From: Fischerella sp. CENA71
GTDB taxonomy: Bacteria; Cyanobacteriota; Cyanobacteriia; Cyanobacteriales; Nostocaceae
Direction of reading: 5' to 3'
Length of the DNA stretch: 64,000 nt
Assembly: GCA_024239075.1 (NCBI GenBank)
Contig: JANBVI010000009.1
Coordinates: 239,109-303,108 of the forward strand
This document shows positions 1-9,688 of the stretch, piece after piece (position 1 is the stretch's first letter; each line of letters starts with the position of its first letter). The position numbers and the translations under genes are program-made. The notes below the pieces were generated by a model, which was given only the letters and a program-made list of their open reading frames with translations, was not told the origin of the DNA and did not search any database.

Positions 1-226
1 CGGAAGTCTCAACTGCATTTATGAAGTCTTTACTATGTCTTTGTAAATTGATGTGAGATATTGCGTAAGATTGTCGTTTGTCCAACGTCATTTGTCATTT
101 GTATAACGCTAATGACAAATAACTAATGACCAATGACCATTTAACGAGCAATTTCATCACTCAACCAGCATAGCCATATAGGCTTCATGCTTTTAATATC
201 ACACCGGATTGGAAAAACAGTTGAAT
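1..226. other. Upstream region of cobQ with short tandem repeats
   Basis: No gene is visible here. Positions about 88-142 contain degenerate heptamer-like repeats built on TGACAAA/TGACCAA and their complements (STRR type, typical of Nostocales). I looked for a cobalamin riboswitch ahead of the corrinoid gene and did not recognise a B12 box or its usual hairpins. Confidence 0.5.
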
Positions 227-1705
227 ATGAAAGCAATTATGGTGGTGGGAACAACATCCCACGCAGGGAAATCACTGTTAACGGCTGCTATTTGTCGTAT
301 TTTGTCGCGGCGTGGCTGGCGAGTGGCTCCCTTTAAAGGTCAGAATATGGCTTTAAATGCTTATGTCACAGCTAATGGTGGAGAAATGGGTTACGCCCAA
401 GCAGTACAAGCCTGGGCGGCTGGGGTTGTACCTTGGGTAGAAATGAACCCGATTTTACTCAAACCCCAGGGTGATATGACTTCCCAGGTGATTATTAGGG
501 GTAAAGCTGTGGGAAAAGTCAGTGCTGCGGATTATTACGAGCAATATTTTGAACTAGGATGGCGCTCAATCGAAGAGTCTTTACAGCATTTGTCAACAGA
601 ATTTGACTTGCTGGTTTGTGAAGGTGCTGGGAGTCCGGCGGAAATAAATCTCAAGCACCGTGATTTAACTAATATGCGAGTGGCAAAATATTTAAATGCC
701 CCGACTTTGCTAGTAGTTGATATTGATCGGGGTGGTGCTTTTGCTCATGTAGTTGGAACCTTGGAATTGCTGGAACCAGAAGAACGCGCTTTGATTCGTG
801 GTGTCGTGATTAACAAGTTTAGGGGACAGCGATCGCTACTCGAATCTGGTATCAAATGGTTAGAAGAACGCACACAGATTCCGGTAGTTGGTGTAATTCC
901 ATACCTAGAAACTGTATTCCCCGCTGAAGATTCCTTAGATTTATTGGAACGTAAATCATCTAAATCCAGTACGGATCTAAATATTAGTGTAATTCGTTTA
1001 CCCAGAATATCTAATTTCACCGATTTTGATCCCTTAGAATCAGAATCAACAGTCATGGTAAAATACTTAAGCCCCAAGCAAGAATTAGGACATCCAGATG
1101 CTGTAATTCTACCAGGTACGAAAACATCAATTGCTGACTTGCTGTTATTACAAAGAACTGGTATGGCAGAGGCAATTCAAAACTATGCGGCAGCAGGTGG
1201 TACAGTTTTAGGTATCTGCGGTGGTTTTCAAATCCTTGGTCAAATGATTGCTGATCCAGAAGGTATAGAAGGGCAAGCAGGTAGATTTCAAGGTTTAGGA
1301 CTATTACCCATTAAAACAGTCATCACAGGCCAAAAAATCGCTCGCCAGCGTCAAGTCACCTCAAATCATCCCCAAATGGGCTTACCCGTAACTGGATTTG
1401 AAATTCATCAAGGGCGATCGCGTATTGAAACCCAAGGTATAGATTCCCAATCCTACTATCCTCTATTTGATGACCCAAATTTAGGATTAGTGGATAATTG
1501 CCAATCAGTTTGGGGTACTTATCTCCACGGTATATTTGACAATGGCCCCTGGCGTCGTGCTTGGTTAAATCGCCTGCGTCAACAACGAGGTTTAAAATCT
1601 CTGCCTACAGGTGTTGCCAACTATCGAGATCAGCGCGAAAATCTACTAGATTCCCTGGCTACAGAAATTGAACAGCACCTAGATTTGACTCCTTTGTTGT
1701 CGTAG
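227..1705 (+). CDS. cobQ: Cobyric acid synthase CobQ
   Basis: Glutamine-dependent amidotransferase that amidates side chains b, d, e and g of adenosylcobyrinic acid diamide in B12 synthesis. The N-terminal dethiobiotin-synthetase-like ATPase domain carries TTSHAGKS near residue 10. The C-terminal class I glutamine amidotransferase domain shows the nucleophile motif GICGGFQILG (about residue 340) and the histidine motif YLHGIFDN near the end. Length (492 residues from this start) is normal for the family. An in-frame TTG at 209 lies upstream, but the ATG at 227 gives the usual MKAIMVVGTTSH start. A 13-base gap separates it from the ferredoxin gene, so the two may be co-transcribed. Confidence 0.95.
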   Translation: MKAIMVVGTTSHAGKSLLTAAICRILSRRGWRVAPFKGQNMALNAYVTANGGEMGYAQAVQAWAAGVVPWVEMNPILLKPQGDMTSQVIIRGKAVGKVSAADYYEQYFELGWRSIEESLQHLSTEFDLLVCEGAGSPAEINLKHRDLTNMRVAKYLNAPTLLVVDIDRGGAFAHVVGTLELLEPEERALIRGVVINKFRGQRSLLESGIKWLEERTQIPVVGVIPYLETVFPAEDSLDLLERKSSKSSTDLNISVIRLPRISNFTDFDPLESESTVMVKYLSPKQELGHPDAVILPGTKTSIADLLLLQRTGMAEAIQNYAAAGGTVLGICGGFQILGQMIADPEGIEGQAGRFQGLGLLPIKTVITGQKIARQRQVTSNHPQMGLPVTGFEIHQGRSRIETQGIDSQSYYPLFDDPNLGLVDNCQSVWGTYLHGIFDNGPWRRAWLNRLRQQRGLKSLPTGVANYRDQRENLLDSLATEIEQHLDLTPLLS

Positions 1706-1718
1706 TAAGCTAAAAATT

Positions 1719-1958
1719 ATGACTGTGCGCGTTAATTTTTTACCAGATGATATTACGGTTGACGCTCAAGTAGGAGAACCCTTGCTCGATGTTGCTGATC
1801 GAGCAGGGGTGATGATTCCTACTGGTTGTCTGATGGGTACTTGTCACGCTTGTACAGTGGAGCTAGACAATGGAGAAATCATTCGTGCTTGCATTAGTGC
1901 AGTTCCAGATGGATGCGAAGAATTAGAGATCAATTTGTTTAGTGATCCAACCTGGTAA
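1719..1958 (+). CDS. Small plant-type 2Fe-2S ferredoxin-like protein
   Basis: A 79-residue protein with the beta-grasp ferredoxin cysteine pattern: C37, C42, C45 (motif GCLMGTCHAC) and C58 for the fourth ligand. It is shorter than the photosynthetic ferredoxin PetF (about 98 residues), lacking the C-terminal tail, so a dedicated electron-transfer role is more likely than bulk photosynthetic electron flow. It starts 13 bases after cobQ on the same strand. The redox partner is unknown. A short GC-rich hairpin candidate (CGCCTT/AAGGCG, near 1980-1992) follows the stop. Confidence 0.85.
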   Translation: MTVRVNFLPDDITVDAQVGEPLLDVADRAGVMIPTGCLMGTCHACTVELDNGEIIRACISAVPDGCEELEINLFSDPTW

Positions 1959-2080
1959 ATAAGCATGAAGGATGCAGACGCCTTGAAGGCGGCTTTCTGT
2001 AGGTCATGATGAGATTTGAAGTATTTGTTATCTTGAATTTTTGATTCTTCATCTCATGTTTAACCTTCAGCCTTTAACCT

Positions 2081-2527
2081 TCATCCTTCAGCCTTTGTTT
2101 TTAAAGCATATTGCTTAAATCGCTCTAAATCAGCCTTTAGAGTTGATTCTACTATTCGTCCCAAAAATAAATTATCCATGATTTTGCCAAGGATACCAGG
2201 GATAGCATAGGCAGCAGTAAGTTTAACGATGCTACTGGTATGGCGATCGTAAAAACGAATAGCTCCCCGATTCGGTAAACCATCGATAGATTCCCATTGG
2301 ATGATTTGATGGGGAATTACCTTGAGAATGCGGGATTTCCAGGTAAATTCAAAACCACCAGATTTCAATGTCCACAATGATATATCCGGGTTATCTTCAG
2401 GAACTTTCACTGAATCAATCCACTTCATCCAGCGGGGCATTTGCTCCAAATCAGACCAGAGACTCCATACTAAATCTATGGGAGCCTCTACTTCCACCTG
2501 CACCGTATGTTCTAACCAATCAGACAT
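2081..2527 (-). CDS. SRPBCC family protein (cyclase/dehydrase-like)
   Basis: A 148-residue START/Bet v1-like (SRPBCC) protein. The opening HTVQVEVEAPIDLVWSLWSDLEQMPRWMKWIDSV is cited here only by its key residues (W, P and the DLEQMP turn), which match the polyketide cyclase/dehydrase family: a helix-grip fold with a hydrophobic ligand cavity. It lies directly downstream of crtQ on the same strand (75-base gap), an arrangement I associate with cyanobacteria, suggesting a carotenoid- or lipid-linked role. That role is inferred from neighbourhood only. Confidence 0.8.
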   Translation of the reverse strand: MSDWLEHTVQVEVEAPIDLVWSLWSDLEQMPRWMKWIDSVKVPEDNPDISLWTLKSGGFEFTWKSRILKVIPHQIIQWESIDGLPNRGAIRFYDRHTSSIVKLTAAYAIPGILGKIMDNLFLGRIVESTLKADLERFKQYALKTKAEG

Positions 2528-2601
2528 TAGATTTTAGATTTTAGATTTTAGACTTCGTCGTGAGCGCTCAGTCGAACGATTTTAGATTTTGGATTAGCAA
2601 A
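2528..2601. repeat. Interspersed repeat between crtQ and SRPBCC gene
   Basis: Three copies of the unit AGATTTT are followed by GACTTCGTCGTGAGCGCTCA and more TTTAGATTTTGG. The middle part recurs inverted at 22610-22628 (GCGCTCACGACGAAGTC), where it also sits next to AAAATCCAAAATC. It belongs to the same repeat family as the in-frame copies inside the NRPS gene near 45.3 and 47.0 kb. Confidence 0.6.
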
Positions 2602-4041
2602 CTATTGTTTCACAGTTTCCAAAATAGCCTTTGCTGCAAGCATTCCCGAAATCGTTGCTCCTTCCATGCTATCGATATAATCCTGCTGTGTATAACTCCC
2701 TGCTAAGAAGAAATTAGCCACAGGAGTTTTTTGCCGTGGACGATAAATATCCATCCCTGGCGCTTCTCTGTACAAAGACTGAGCCAGCTTAACCACACTG
2801 TACCAAGTCATATTTAATTCCCTTGATGATGGGAACAACTCATGTACTTGTGCCAAAACATGTTGAGCAATTTCTTCATTGCTTTTTTTAATGAACGGAT
2901 CTCCGGGTGTCAGCACTAACTGCAACAAAGACCCTTCCCCTTGCCGATAATAATCAGCAGGGCTAGTCAAAGCTAAATCAGCAAAACAAGAAAAATCTGC
3001 ATCGGCAGTATATAACAAATTATCAATTCCTGCTGCATGATTTAGCTGTTTGCGTGCCTCTACATCTTGCAGTTCTGTTACCCAACCATCAAACCGTAGC
3101 TGCACCGTTGCAACAGGAACCGCATCCAACTTGTAAATATTGTCAAATTCTGACCACTGACGCCATTGTTGAGGTAACAGACGCTGAATTCCAGGCAGAT
3201 CACAAGCTGCCACATAGGCATCTGCGGTAATTTTTTCTTCTGTGTCACCGTCAGCAATTACTAAACCAGTGACACAGGTTTGTTCTTTTTCCTCAACAAA
3301 TTGAACTTCTCGTACTCTGCGGCGAGTATGAATTGTTGTTCCTCTCGCTTCTAGATATTCCAAAATCGGTTTATGCAAATATTCATAGGGCGATCCTTTC
3401 AGCATTCGCAGTTTTGAGGCTTCGGTTCTCACTGCGAATAACTGAAAAATCGTCAACATACAACGAGCAGATATGTTCTCGCAATCTATAAAACCCAAAG
3501 CATAAGCAATGGGGTTCCACATCCGCTTAATACTGCCGTTGCTACCACCATGACTACGGAACCACTCAGCAAAGCTAACTTTGTCTAAGTTGCGGATATC
3601 TTGCATTGCACCTTCAAAGTCAACTAAACCCCTGACAACTGGACTAGTCGAAAGTGCTACAGCATTCTGTAATTTATCTAGTAATGAGAGTTGAGAAGTA
3701 GTAAAAAATGCCTTTAAACCATTGAAAGGCGCACCCATAAAGAAACGAAAATCAAGCGCACCTGTCTTTCCTCCTTGATTGATGAAGTTATGAATGTGTT
3801 CTTTAGGAAGCAGGTTTTCAAAGGCTCCCATCTTCTTCATCAATTTCAACAACTGATTGTAGTTGCCAAAGAAGACATGCAATCCCATTTCGATATGGTT
3901 GCCATCTCCATCTACCCAGCTGCTAACTTTACCACCAACAAACGGACGGGACTCAAAAATCTGGACTTCACAGCCAGCATCAGCTAGTTCTACAGCGGTT
4001 GCTAGCCCAGCCAGTCCCGCACCTATGATTGCAACGCGCAT
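2602..4041 (-). CDS. crtQ: 9,9'-di-cis-zeta-carotene desaturase
   Basis: FAD-dependent plant/cyanobacterial-type desaturase converting zeta-carotene to (pro)lycopene. The N terminus has the dinucleotide fold [16 protein letters not shown] followed by the acidic FES motif; [14 protein letters not shown] is typical of CrtQ/ZDS rather than phytoene desaturase CrtP. The C terminus holds the flavin-binding segment [18 protein letters not shown]. An in-frame TTG at 4059 would add six residues. The ATG at 4041 is chosen because AAGGACGGA sits directly before it as a ribosome binding site. The length, 479 residues, is normal. The enzyme acts at the thylakoid/cytoplasmic membrane. Confidence 0.93.
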   Translation of the reverse strand: MRVAIIGAGLAGLATAVELADAGCEVQIFESRPFVGGKVSSWVDGDGNHIEMGLHVFFGNYNQLLKLMKKMGAFENLLPKEHIHNFINQGGKTGALDFRFFMGAPFNGLKAFFTTSQLSLLDKLQNAVALSTSPVVRGLVDFEGAMQDIRNLDKVSFAEWFRSHGGSNGSIKRMWNPIAYALGFIDCENISARCMLTIFQLFAVRTEASKLRMLKGSPYEYLHKPILEYLEARGTTIHTRRRVREVQFVEEKEQTCVTGLVIADGDTEEKITADAYVAACDLPGIQRLLPQQWRQWSEFDNIYKLDAVPVATVQLRFDGWVTELQDVEARKQLNHAAGIDNLLYTADADFSCFADLALTSPADYYRQGEGSLLQLVLTPGDPFIKKSNEEIAQHVLAQVHELFPSSRELNMTWYSVVKLAQSLYREAPGMDIYRPRQKTPVANFFLAGSYTQQDYIDSMEGATISGMLAAKAILETVKQ

Positions 4042-4260
4042 TCCGTCCTTCCTTTTCAATTTCTTTACAAATTGTAACTGGGTTGGTGTCGGAATTTGCT
4101 ACTCGTATTCTATTTAGAGTCCTAGAGTCAAAAGATTCAAAAAGCACCCTGCCAAGTTTGTAAAAGAGTCAAACAAAGTAAAAAGTAGAAGACAAAAACA
4201 AATTTTCCCTTCTTTATTATTCTTTTTTCCTTGTACTCTTAATCTATAAATTCTGCCTCC

Positions 4261-4431
4261 CTATCTATCGCCATCTTTTGTATCTTCAGCTACAGATAAT
4301 CCTCGGATCAACTCCCGAATCACATCAGTTGCTGGTCTACCAGTTTGCTCACAATAGTTTTCCAGTTTTTCGGCCTCCTGTGCTGCTAAGTTCACAGTGA
4401 TACGTTTGACAGCCCATTTTTTATTAGTCAT
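4261..4431 (-). CDS. Ribbon-helix-helix (CopG-like) small protein
   Basis: A 56-codon gene. The strand segment KRITVNLAAQEAEKLENYC followed by TGRPATDVIRELIRG has the beta-strand, helix, turn, helix layout of a CopG/Arc DNA-binding protein. It is closely similar to the 50-residue product at 31416-31568 (NKKWAVKRITVNLA, ATDVIRELIR shared) and more distantly to 30922-31107. No toxin gene is adjacent, so an antitoxin role is not supported; a stand-alone regulator is equally possible. It ends about 220 bases upstream of crtQ on the same strand. Confidence 0.7.
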   Translation of the reverse strand: MTNKKWAVKRITVNLAAQEAEKLENYCEQTGRPATDVIRELIRGLSVAEDTKDGDR

Positions 4432-4774
4432 TTTATTCTGTTATTTGCTGTTTATCAACATTGTGTACAAAATGTTAGTGAGGATGAAAGAGTTAAGAAT
4501 ATCAGAGTTTTTGTCAGGAAACAAGCAATCCTTTGTGTAAAAAATTTGCTTTGCTTGAAGTATTCTTCATTTTTTAATAAAATCAAAAAAGCAAATGAAC
4601 AAAGTGTTGTTGTGTCAAAAGCAATAGCGTATATTATCTATTACACAACAGCAACTATCTCAAGGAAGAATCAAGCTTGACCACAAATTCTATAACCTAG
4701 CAAAGGAAATTGCTGCTAGCTAAATAACTATTTATTAGACAATAGCAATCTCAAAGGAACTTAACCTATCTCTA
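4432..4774. other. Intergenic region with imperfect inverted repeat
   Basis: No ORF is supported. An imperfect inverted repeat (GTTGTTGTGT near 4607 and ACACAACAGCAAC near 4644) spans the middle. It has no following T-run, so it is not clearly a terminator for the upstream hypothetical gene. Confidence 0.4.
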
Positions 4775-5878
4775 TCACCTAATTTGACCAAATACGTTTG
4801 GGGAAAACATGTGCCATAACACCTGTAGATACGGTATTAATGTGTTCGCTTGTTTTTGATTTAGATGCTGAGATATTTCTTGCTCTAGCAAGTGCAGCAT
4901 ATAGCGAATAATTTCCCAGTGAACTTTTAATCTTGGGTAGAGCATTGCACACACTGGAAACAATTCTTGTTGAATAGCATTCACGCTTCCTTCCAAACTA
5001 CAAACCCAAAGATAAACTTGGAACATTTCTATATCCCTGAGACTGGAAAGTCTAACTAAGGGTTCACTTAATAAACCAGATCGGGAATAATATCTAGGGT
5101 AAAGATCAATTATCTTTTGGCAAATTTTATTGGCTATTTGTGTACTCACAGGCAAAAGCTGTTGAACTGCTTTTAAAGAATGAGAATCAAAATCATGTTC
5201 CGCTGCTGCATTATAAGCACGTTGTAGTGGCATATACAGATGGTCATCTATGACTTTTAAGTAACTGGCAAGTACAATTTGTTCCAAAGGCGAAAGAGTT
5301 TGTAGTAAGCCAAGGTTAGTATAGTGAAACTGCAAACTCACAAAGGCAATCACTCTAGGATCCTTTTGTGTATATTTCTGTCGCAGTAAACCCACATTTG
5401 TGCTGATGATTGTTGCCGTTTGAGTAGATGCACAATGTTGTGCTTCCATCTGCTGAATGTTTTCAAACGATGGGATTTGTATGGCTACCTTTTTGCTTGA
5501 TATTTGCTGCGTGTATAGATGCAATGCTTGCTCGTATATCCCAAAAGAATCTGCTGTTATTTCCCAAGGATTTATTAATTTGGGGTCAATACGATGCCTT
5601 TTGATTTCTTCTGATAACAATGCTTCTGTTTTGTTCCAAGCTTGGAAACTCACAGTACGCAAAGAATTCATCAGCTTTTGTGATGTTATTTTTCTACCTT
5701 CATAAGATAATACCTTTTTGAAGCTCACAGCATCTTGCTTATTTTCATACAAGTAGTTCAGTTCCAAATTATGCAAATACTTTTTAGCCCATTTTTGAGC
5801 TAAATATGAAACAGCAGATTCTTTTTCTATTTGTAGTGAACGATTGGAATTATTATCTGAATTATCATTCATCTCCAT
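4775..5878 (-). CDS. Conserved-looking hypothetical protein, all-helical
   Basis: A 367-residue protein that I do not recognise. It is rich in Leu, Gln and charged helices with no signal peptide or clear membrane segment. The N-terminal 25 residues are Asn/Ser-rich and likely disordered. The interior has helical segments around AQKWAKKYLHNLELNYL and LSPLEQIVLASYLKVIDDHLYMPLQRAYN. No catalytic motif stands out. It is preceded by 828 bases of very AT-rich DNA and has no operon partner. Codon use looks somewhat more AT-rich than the flanking housekeeping genes. Real coding sequence is likely because of the length and normal amino acid composition. Confidence 0.7.
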   Translation of the reverse strand: MEMNDNSDNNSNRSLQIEKESAVSYLAQKWAKKYLHNLELNYLYENKQDAVSFKKVLSYEGRKITSQKLMNSLRTVSFQAWNKTEALLSEEIKRHRIDPKLINPWEITADSFGIYEQALHLYTQQISSKKVAIQIPSFENIQQMEAQHCASTQTATIISTNVGLLRQKYTQKDPRVIAFVSLQFHYTNLGLLQTLSPLEQIVLASYLKVIDDHLYMPLQRAYNAAAEHDFDSHSLKAVQQLLPVSTQIANKICQKIIDLYPRYYSRSGLLSEPLVRLSSLRDIEMFQVYLWVCSLEGSVNAIQQELFPVCAMLYPRLKVHWEIIRYMLHLLEQEISQHLNQKQANTLIPYLQVLWHMFSPNVFGQIR

Positions 5879-6706
5879 ATATTAATAATGTCGATATTAG
5901 CGTATAAACACCCTATTTATTAATGTACTTATTGTATATGTTTTACCGATTGTTTCTATGGCTTTATTGAAACTTTAACCAAAATCTACTGGAAGTTAGA
6001 TTTTGATTTTTATAAAATTTTTAATAAGAAATAGTAAAAAAATTACATTTGATTATGTGTACAGTAAAAACATCCATAAAATTGAAAAAATCATAATCAT
6101 AAAAAAATGTAATTTTATAAATTATATTAAGTGTATATTTATATGATTTTGATAACGCTTAAAGTCTAAATTTATACTTTTATTTTTATCAAAAAAATAG
6201 ATTAAACAGTTAATACAAATAAGATAAAAAGCAAATAAGTAAATATTGTTACTTGTTTTTGATGTATCTTCTGGAAAAATGGTTAATTTTATATGCAGAG
6301 AGTTTAAAAAAAGCAAAATACGCCTTCATATTAAGTAAAATAATGAAAAATTTAAACTTATTCCAGTAAATAGTAAATTTTATTTAAGTTGCGATTCTTA
6401 ATAATTAATTTTTAAAATTTTAAATAATAAACTTTCAGACAAACAAGCAAAATAGAATACGCAAACATGTAGAGCAGATTGAACGATCAAGACACATTAC
6501 AATTTAGAAAAATTATTGTAAGGTCAAGATTTCCCGTTCATCTAGGTTGGAGATGTTGGAGATATTAATTTTGAATCAGTTTGGCTATGTCAAGATTAGG
6601 ACTGCTACATAAGTGCTAAATCAGCCCATTAATTGCTCACAGCTATTAATATGATTGAGCAAGACAAAACTTGTGTTTTGAAGCACAAGGCTACATGTTC
6701 AGTTTG
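5879..6706. other. AT-rich intergenic stretch
   Basis: Strongly AT-rich. The only open frame of note, 64 codons at 6122-6316 on the minus strand, consists of Asn/Ile/Phe/Lys runs expected by chance in such DNA. I see no RNA gene or clear hairpin. The segment probably carries the promoter for the minus-strand gene ending at 4775. Confidence 0.4.
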
Positions 6707-8353
6707 CTATTCAAATTGCAGTTGCGGCATCAGCTGGAGAGTACCAATGCCTAAGTCTTTAGGTGAAAGCGATCGCGCCTCAAATAAAGCCATCATATCT
6801 CGCAACTGGGGGTTACCACGAGCTGCACCAGTTAGTCCTTTGGCAATAATTAAACCGCAATAGCCTTTGGTATTTTTACAACGCTGATTCCATTTTTTTC
6901 TGGCTTCAACGTGAGTCGGGTCATCATCTAAAAACTCACCAAATAAAAATAATTCCCCATTTTGAGTTTGTAGTAAACCCAAATCATAGCGATCACCACC
7001 AAAAGGATCTGCGCCAGGATTAAAACAAATAGCTTTAAGACCTCCAGCTTTTTCTATATTTTCAATTACGGTCTTAGCCTTGGGACGAGAAGTTTGAATT
7101 AAAATTACTGGCAAACCATCACCTACTGGCTCAATTTCTCCTCCTTGATGGTAACTAACTCCTTGACGTAAGTACTCCAACATTTCCCAAGACACCACAC
7201 CTAAACTCAGGAAAGAGTCTTCTGGAATTAAGTCATCTCGCAATGATCTAAACATCGGCGTAGAATCCGATTCGATGTCCTCCTCGTCTTCTTCATCCTC
7301 GTAGCCTGCCATTTCCTCTAACTCTGCTGCCAACTCTGGCATACTAGAAACAGTAATAGATACTGATTTATTTTGTTCATCACAAGAATCTGGTAGGGAA
7401 ATGCGATAGCGACGACTCAAAGCAGGAAAAGAATCCCTATCCAATTGACGACGGTGATCGCGAATAAAACGGCTAAGGCTTTCTAGGGCAACATATACAA
7501 TCAGTGCTTCTTCATCGTATAAAACTGAGCGTAGACCCTCCAGAGGATGAATATTGCCAAAGGTGGGTTCAATTTCAGACAATGGTAGTTCTGCTAAATC
7601 TTCAAATTCTTCCTCTTCGTCTGTTTCGTTAGCATGTTCAAAAGTCAAAAATAGACAATCTTGTTTCAGAAAAGCTTCTTCTAAATGTCCTTGTGATTCG
7701 TCTTCTCTTAAAATTGTGGCGCGAAAATGCTTGAGTGAATCTTCGGAACGGTACAAAAGTATGCCATACTCCATCCCCAGCATCCCCATCATTGAGGCGT
7801 AGAGTGTACCAACATCCCACTTGTTGATCTCTATTGACAGAATTTGCTGTTCTTCTAACAATTCCCAAGGAGCAGCTTGCCAAATTGCTAATGCTTTTTC
7901 TCGCAAAGCTTTTGCATACTGCGGAGGTAATTCAGGAACTTGAGAGTCGAGAATTTCGGCAAACCCACGAAACAGTTCATCAATCAGAGGTAAATCAGGT
8001 GAGTAATCAATAGCAATATCTAAATCTTGCAATACTCCACGTAAGTAGAATTGTATTTCTCGGTCTCTGACCACAATTCTTTGGGGACGAGCAGGTTTAG
8101 CAGGACTATGGGGGTTTTCCATTGCTCGCATCAAAGTCCGAACAATAGCTTCTGGCCCACTTTCTGGAGGTACTACGTCCATTCCCCGTACGATACCTTG
8201 TGTACCATCCACCCAAAGAATACATTCGCCTTTAGTCTCGGAATCTGATAGCTGGGTTGGTGATGACAATGGACGACGATCGCCCTCCCATAAAGAAGGA
8301 ATTTGAGTTAATTTCCGTAAACGACGGCTGGTAGAGCGATTAAAACTTGTCAT
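6707..8353 (-). CDS. Cyanobacterial conserved protein (DUF6930-like)
   Basis: A 548-residue soluble protein. The segment PQRIVVRDREIQFYLRGVLQ, about residue 105, looks like the DUF6930 family widespread in cyanobacteria; I recall this family from memory and could not check it. The middle contains a long acidic stretch (EETDEEEEFEDL and later YEDEEDEEDIESD, residues about 245 and 350). The C-terminal part around GLIIAKGLTGAARGNPQLRDM is well ordered. No known catalytic motif is seen. It is monocistronic and divergent from the IscA/SufA gene. Confidence 0.75.
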   Translation of the reverse strand: MTSFNRSTSRRLRKLTQIPSLWEGDRRPLSSPTQLSDSETKGECILWVDGTQGIVRGMDVVPPESGPEAIVRTLMRAMENPHSPAKPARPQRIVVRDREIQFYLRGVLQDLDIAIDYSPDLPLIDELFRGFAEILDSQVPELPPQYAKALREKALAIWQAAPWELLEEQQILSIEINKWDVGTLYASMMGMLGMEYGILLYRSEDSLKHFRATILREDESQGHLEEAFLKQDCLFLTFEHANETDEEEEFEDLAELPLSEIEPTFGNIHPLEGLRSVLYDEEALIVYVALESLSRFIRDHRRQLDRDSFPALSRRYRISLPDSCDEQNKSVSITVSSMPELAAELEEMAGYEDEEDEEDIESDSTPMFRSLRDDLIPEDSFLSLGVVSWEMLEYLRQGVSYHQGGEIEPVGDGLPVILIQTSRPKAKTVIENIEKAGGLKAICFNPGADPFGGDRYDLGLLQTQNGELFLFGEFLDDDPTHVEARKKWNQRCKNTKGYCGLIIAKGLTGAARGNPQLRDMMALFEARSLSPKDLGIGTLQLMPQLQFE

Positions 8354-8741
8354 AGAGTAAGTGGATCAAAACAAGCGATTTGTAATTAGACTTTTAAGTT
8401 AGGGCTAGCCTCCGATGAAACTCTTTTAGCTTTTTAATTAAGAGTAATCGTGATTGTGGGCTGCCAAAGGTCGAAACTCCAAAAATAGCGAATCTCTAAA
8501 CACATTGAATCTCTCAATTCTAGAATAAAAATCTTTGCTTGCTTTTGACGGAGTCTTTACAATTTGGCAACCTGGAACATCAATATCGCTAAAATGGATA
8601 AACAAAGTTATTTACAGACGTGTGGTTGGAAGGCGTTTGTGAAAATTTTCGGGGCTACCCAACTACGAAACTTTTGGGTTAAAGGTTCCCGCTTTGCTTG
8701 TATAGGGTAATCTATAACCGCACAAGGAGTTAAAAAAGCAG
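8354..8741. other. Divergent promoter region
   Basis: 388 bases between the divergently transcribed DUF6930-like gene and the IscA/SufA-type gene; it must hold both promoters. No repeat or RNA gene was recognised. ACAAGGAG about 18 bases before the ATG at 8742 is a plausible distal Shine-Dalgarno. Confidence 0.4.
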
Positions 8742-9101
8742 ATGACACAGGCAACTCAGTCTTCACAACGGGGAATTCAGTTAAGCGAAACTGCATTGCG
8801 GCAAGTGAAATTGTTGCAGGAAAAACAAGGCGGCAAAGACTTGTGCTTGCGAGTGGGAGTACGTCAAGGGGGTTGCTCCGGAATGTCTTACTTGATGGAC
8901 TTTGAAGACCCTAGTAAGATTACCCCAAATGATGATGTTTTTGATTATGACGGCTTCAAAATAGTTTGCGATCGCAAAAGCTTATTATATCTTTATGGGT
9001 TAATGCTTGATTATAGCGACGCCATGATCGGCGGTGGCTTTCAATTCACTAACCCCAACGCCAGCCAAACCTGTGGTTGTGGGAAGTCATTTGGGGTGTA
9101 A
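8742..9101 (+). CDS. HesB/IscA/SufA-family iron-sulfur assembly protein
   Basis: A 119-residue A-type carrier for Fe-S cluster assembly. The three conserved cysteines are present: C45 in GGCSGMSY, and C111 and C113 in the C-terminal TCGCGKSF. The family fold segments [12 protein letters not shown] and [11 protein letters not shown] are intact. A-type carriers hand 2Fe-2S or 4Fe-4S clusters to apoproteins. Whether this is the SufA or the IscA orthologue cannot be settled from sequence alone. It is followed by an STRR and a TPR gene on the same strand. Confidence 0.93.
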   Translation: MTQATQSSQRGIQLSETALRQVKLLQEKQGGKDLCLRVGVRQGGCSGMSYLMDFEDPSKITPNDDVFDYDGFKIVCDRKSLLYLYGLMLDYSDAMIGGGFQFTNPNASQTCGCGKSFGV

Positions 9102-9179
9102 GATGTCATTTGTCCTTTGTCATTTGTCATTTGACGAAGGACTGATAACCAATGACCAATGACTAATGACACTTAACCA
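9102..9179. repeat. STRR heptamer repeat
   Basis: Runs of TGTCATT-like heptamers followed by the complementary CCAATGA-type heptamers (ACCAATGACCAATGACTAATGAC). The two halves can fold back on each other, so this could work as a transcript end or processing hairpin between the IscA/SufA gene and the TPR gene. Confidence 0.6.
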
Positions 9180-9602
9180 ATGACTAACACAGTTGAATCC
9201 CTGTTTGATACAGGTTTAGAACGTTATAAAGCTGGGGAATCAGCAGAGACTTTGATTCCTGTTTTTAAAGAGGTTTGCGATCGCGCTCCCAAAAGTAGTG
9301 CTGCTTGGACTTGTCTAGCGTGGTTGTATTTGTTGGATAACAAACCCAACTCCGCTTTCAAGGCTGCACAAAAAGCAGTAAAGTTAAATCCACAAGATGC
9401 ACAGGCAAGGGTAAATCTTGCCCTCGCGATGTTGGAAACTAATCAAAAAGGCTTACGCCAACACATTGATGTTGCTAGTAAACTATTAACTCTTAGCCCC
9501 GAATGGCAAGAGGAAATCAAAGACAGCATTGCAGATGGTTTTAAGAGAAAACCAGATTGGCAGAGTTTGGAAAAAGTCAAAAATTGGCTATTTGGAAATT
9601 AG
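9180..9602 (+). CDS. Tetratricopeptide repeat protein
   Basis: 140 residues with about two TPR units. One is SAAWTCLAWLYLLDNKPNSA (about residues 40-60), and the next begins FKAAQKAVKLNPQDAQARVN (about 60-80), with the typical A/G at positions 8 and 20. The C-terminal third is helical and charged, ending KVKNWLFGN. No signal peptide is seen, so it is a cytosolic adaptor. No partner can be named from sequence; the preceding Fe-S carrier gene is 78 bases upstream. Confidence 0.85.
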   Translation: MTNTVESLFDTGLERYKAGESAETLIPVFKEVCDRAPKSSAAWTCLAWLYLLDNKPNSAFKAAQKAVKLNPQDAQARVNLALAMLETNQKGLRQHIDVASKLLTLSPEWQEEIKDSIADGFKRKPDWQSLEKVKNWLFGN

Positions 9603-9612
9603 GAGTATTTTT

Positions 9613-9660
9613 GTTAGTTGGTTGTTGCTGGTTATGAATTCCAAATAACAACCAACTAAC
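9613..9660. repeat. 14-bp inverted repeat, possible terminator
   Basis: GTTAGTTGGTTGTT (9613-9626) is perfectly complementary to AACAACCAACTAAC (9647-9660), 11 bases after the TPR stop. There is no T-run, so terminator function is uncertain. The arms are of STRR type. Confidence 0.6.
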
Positions 9661-9688
9661 AACCATAAATAATTATTCACATTCAGCT

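Noticed and set aside
1-226. Cobalamin riboswitch upstream of cobQ
   Set aside because: I could not find a B12-box sequence or the usual stem arrangement; the region is short and repeat-rich.
745-1077. 110-codon minus frame inside cobQ
   Set aside because: It is antisense to a clear CobQ domain and has a Ser/Arg-rich chance composition with no motif.
6122-6316. 64-codon minus frame in AT-rich DNA
   Set aside because: It consists of Asn, Ile, Phe and Lys runs expected from AT-rich non-coding sequence.
9102-9179. Possible CRISPR array
   Set aside because: The repeats are 7-base units without spacers, typical of STRRs. No array with unit length of 24-40 bases was seen, nor any cas gene.
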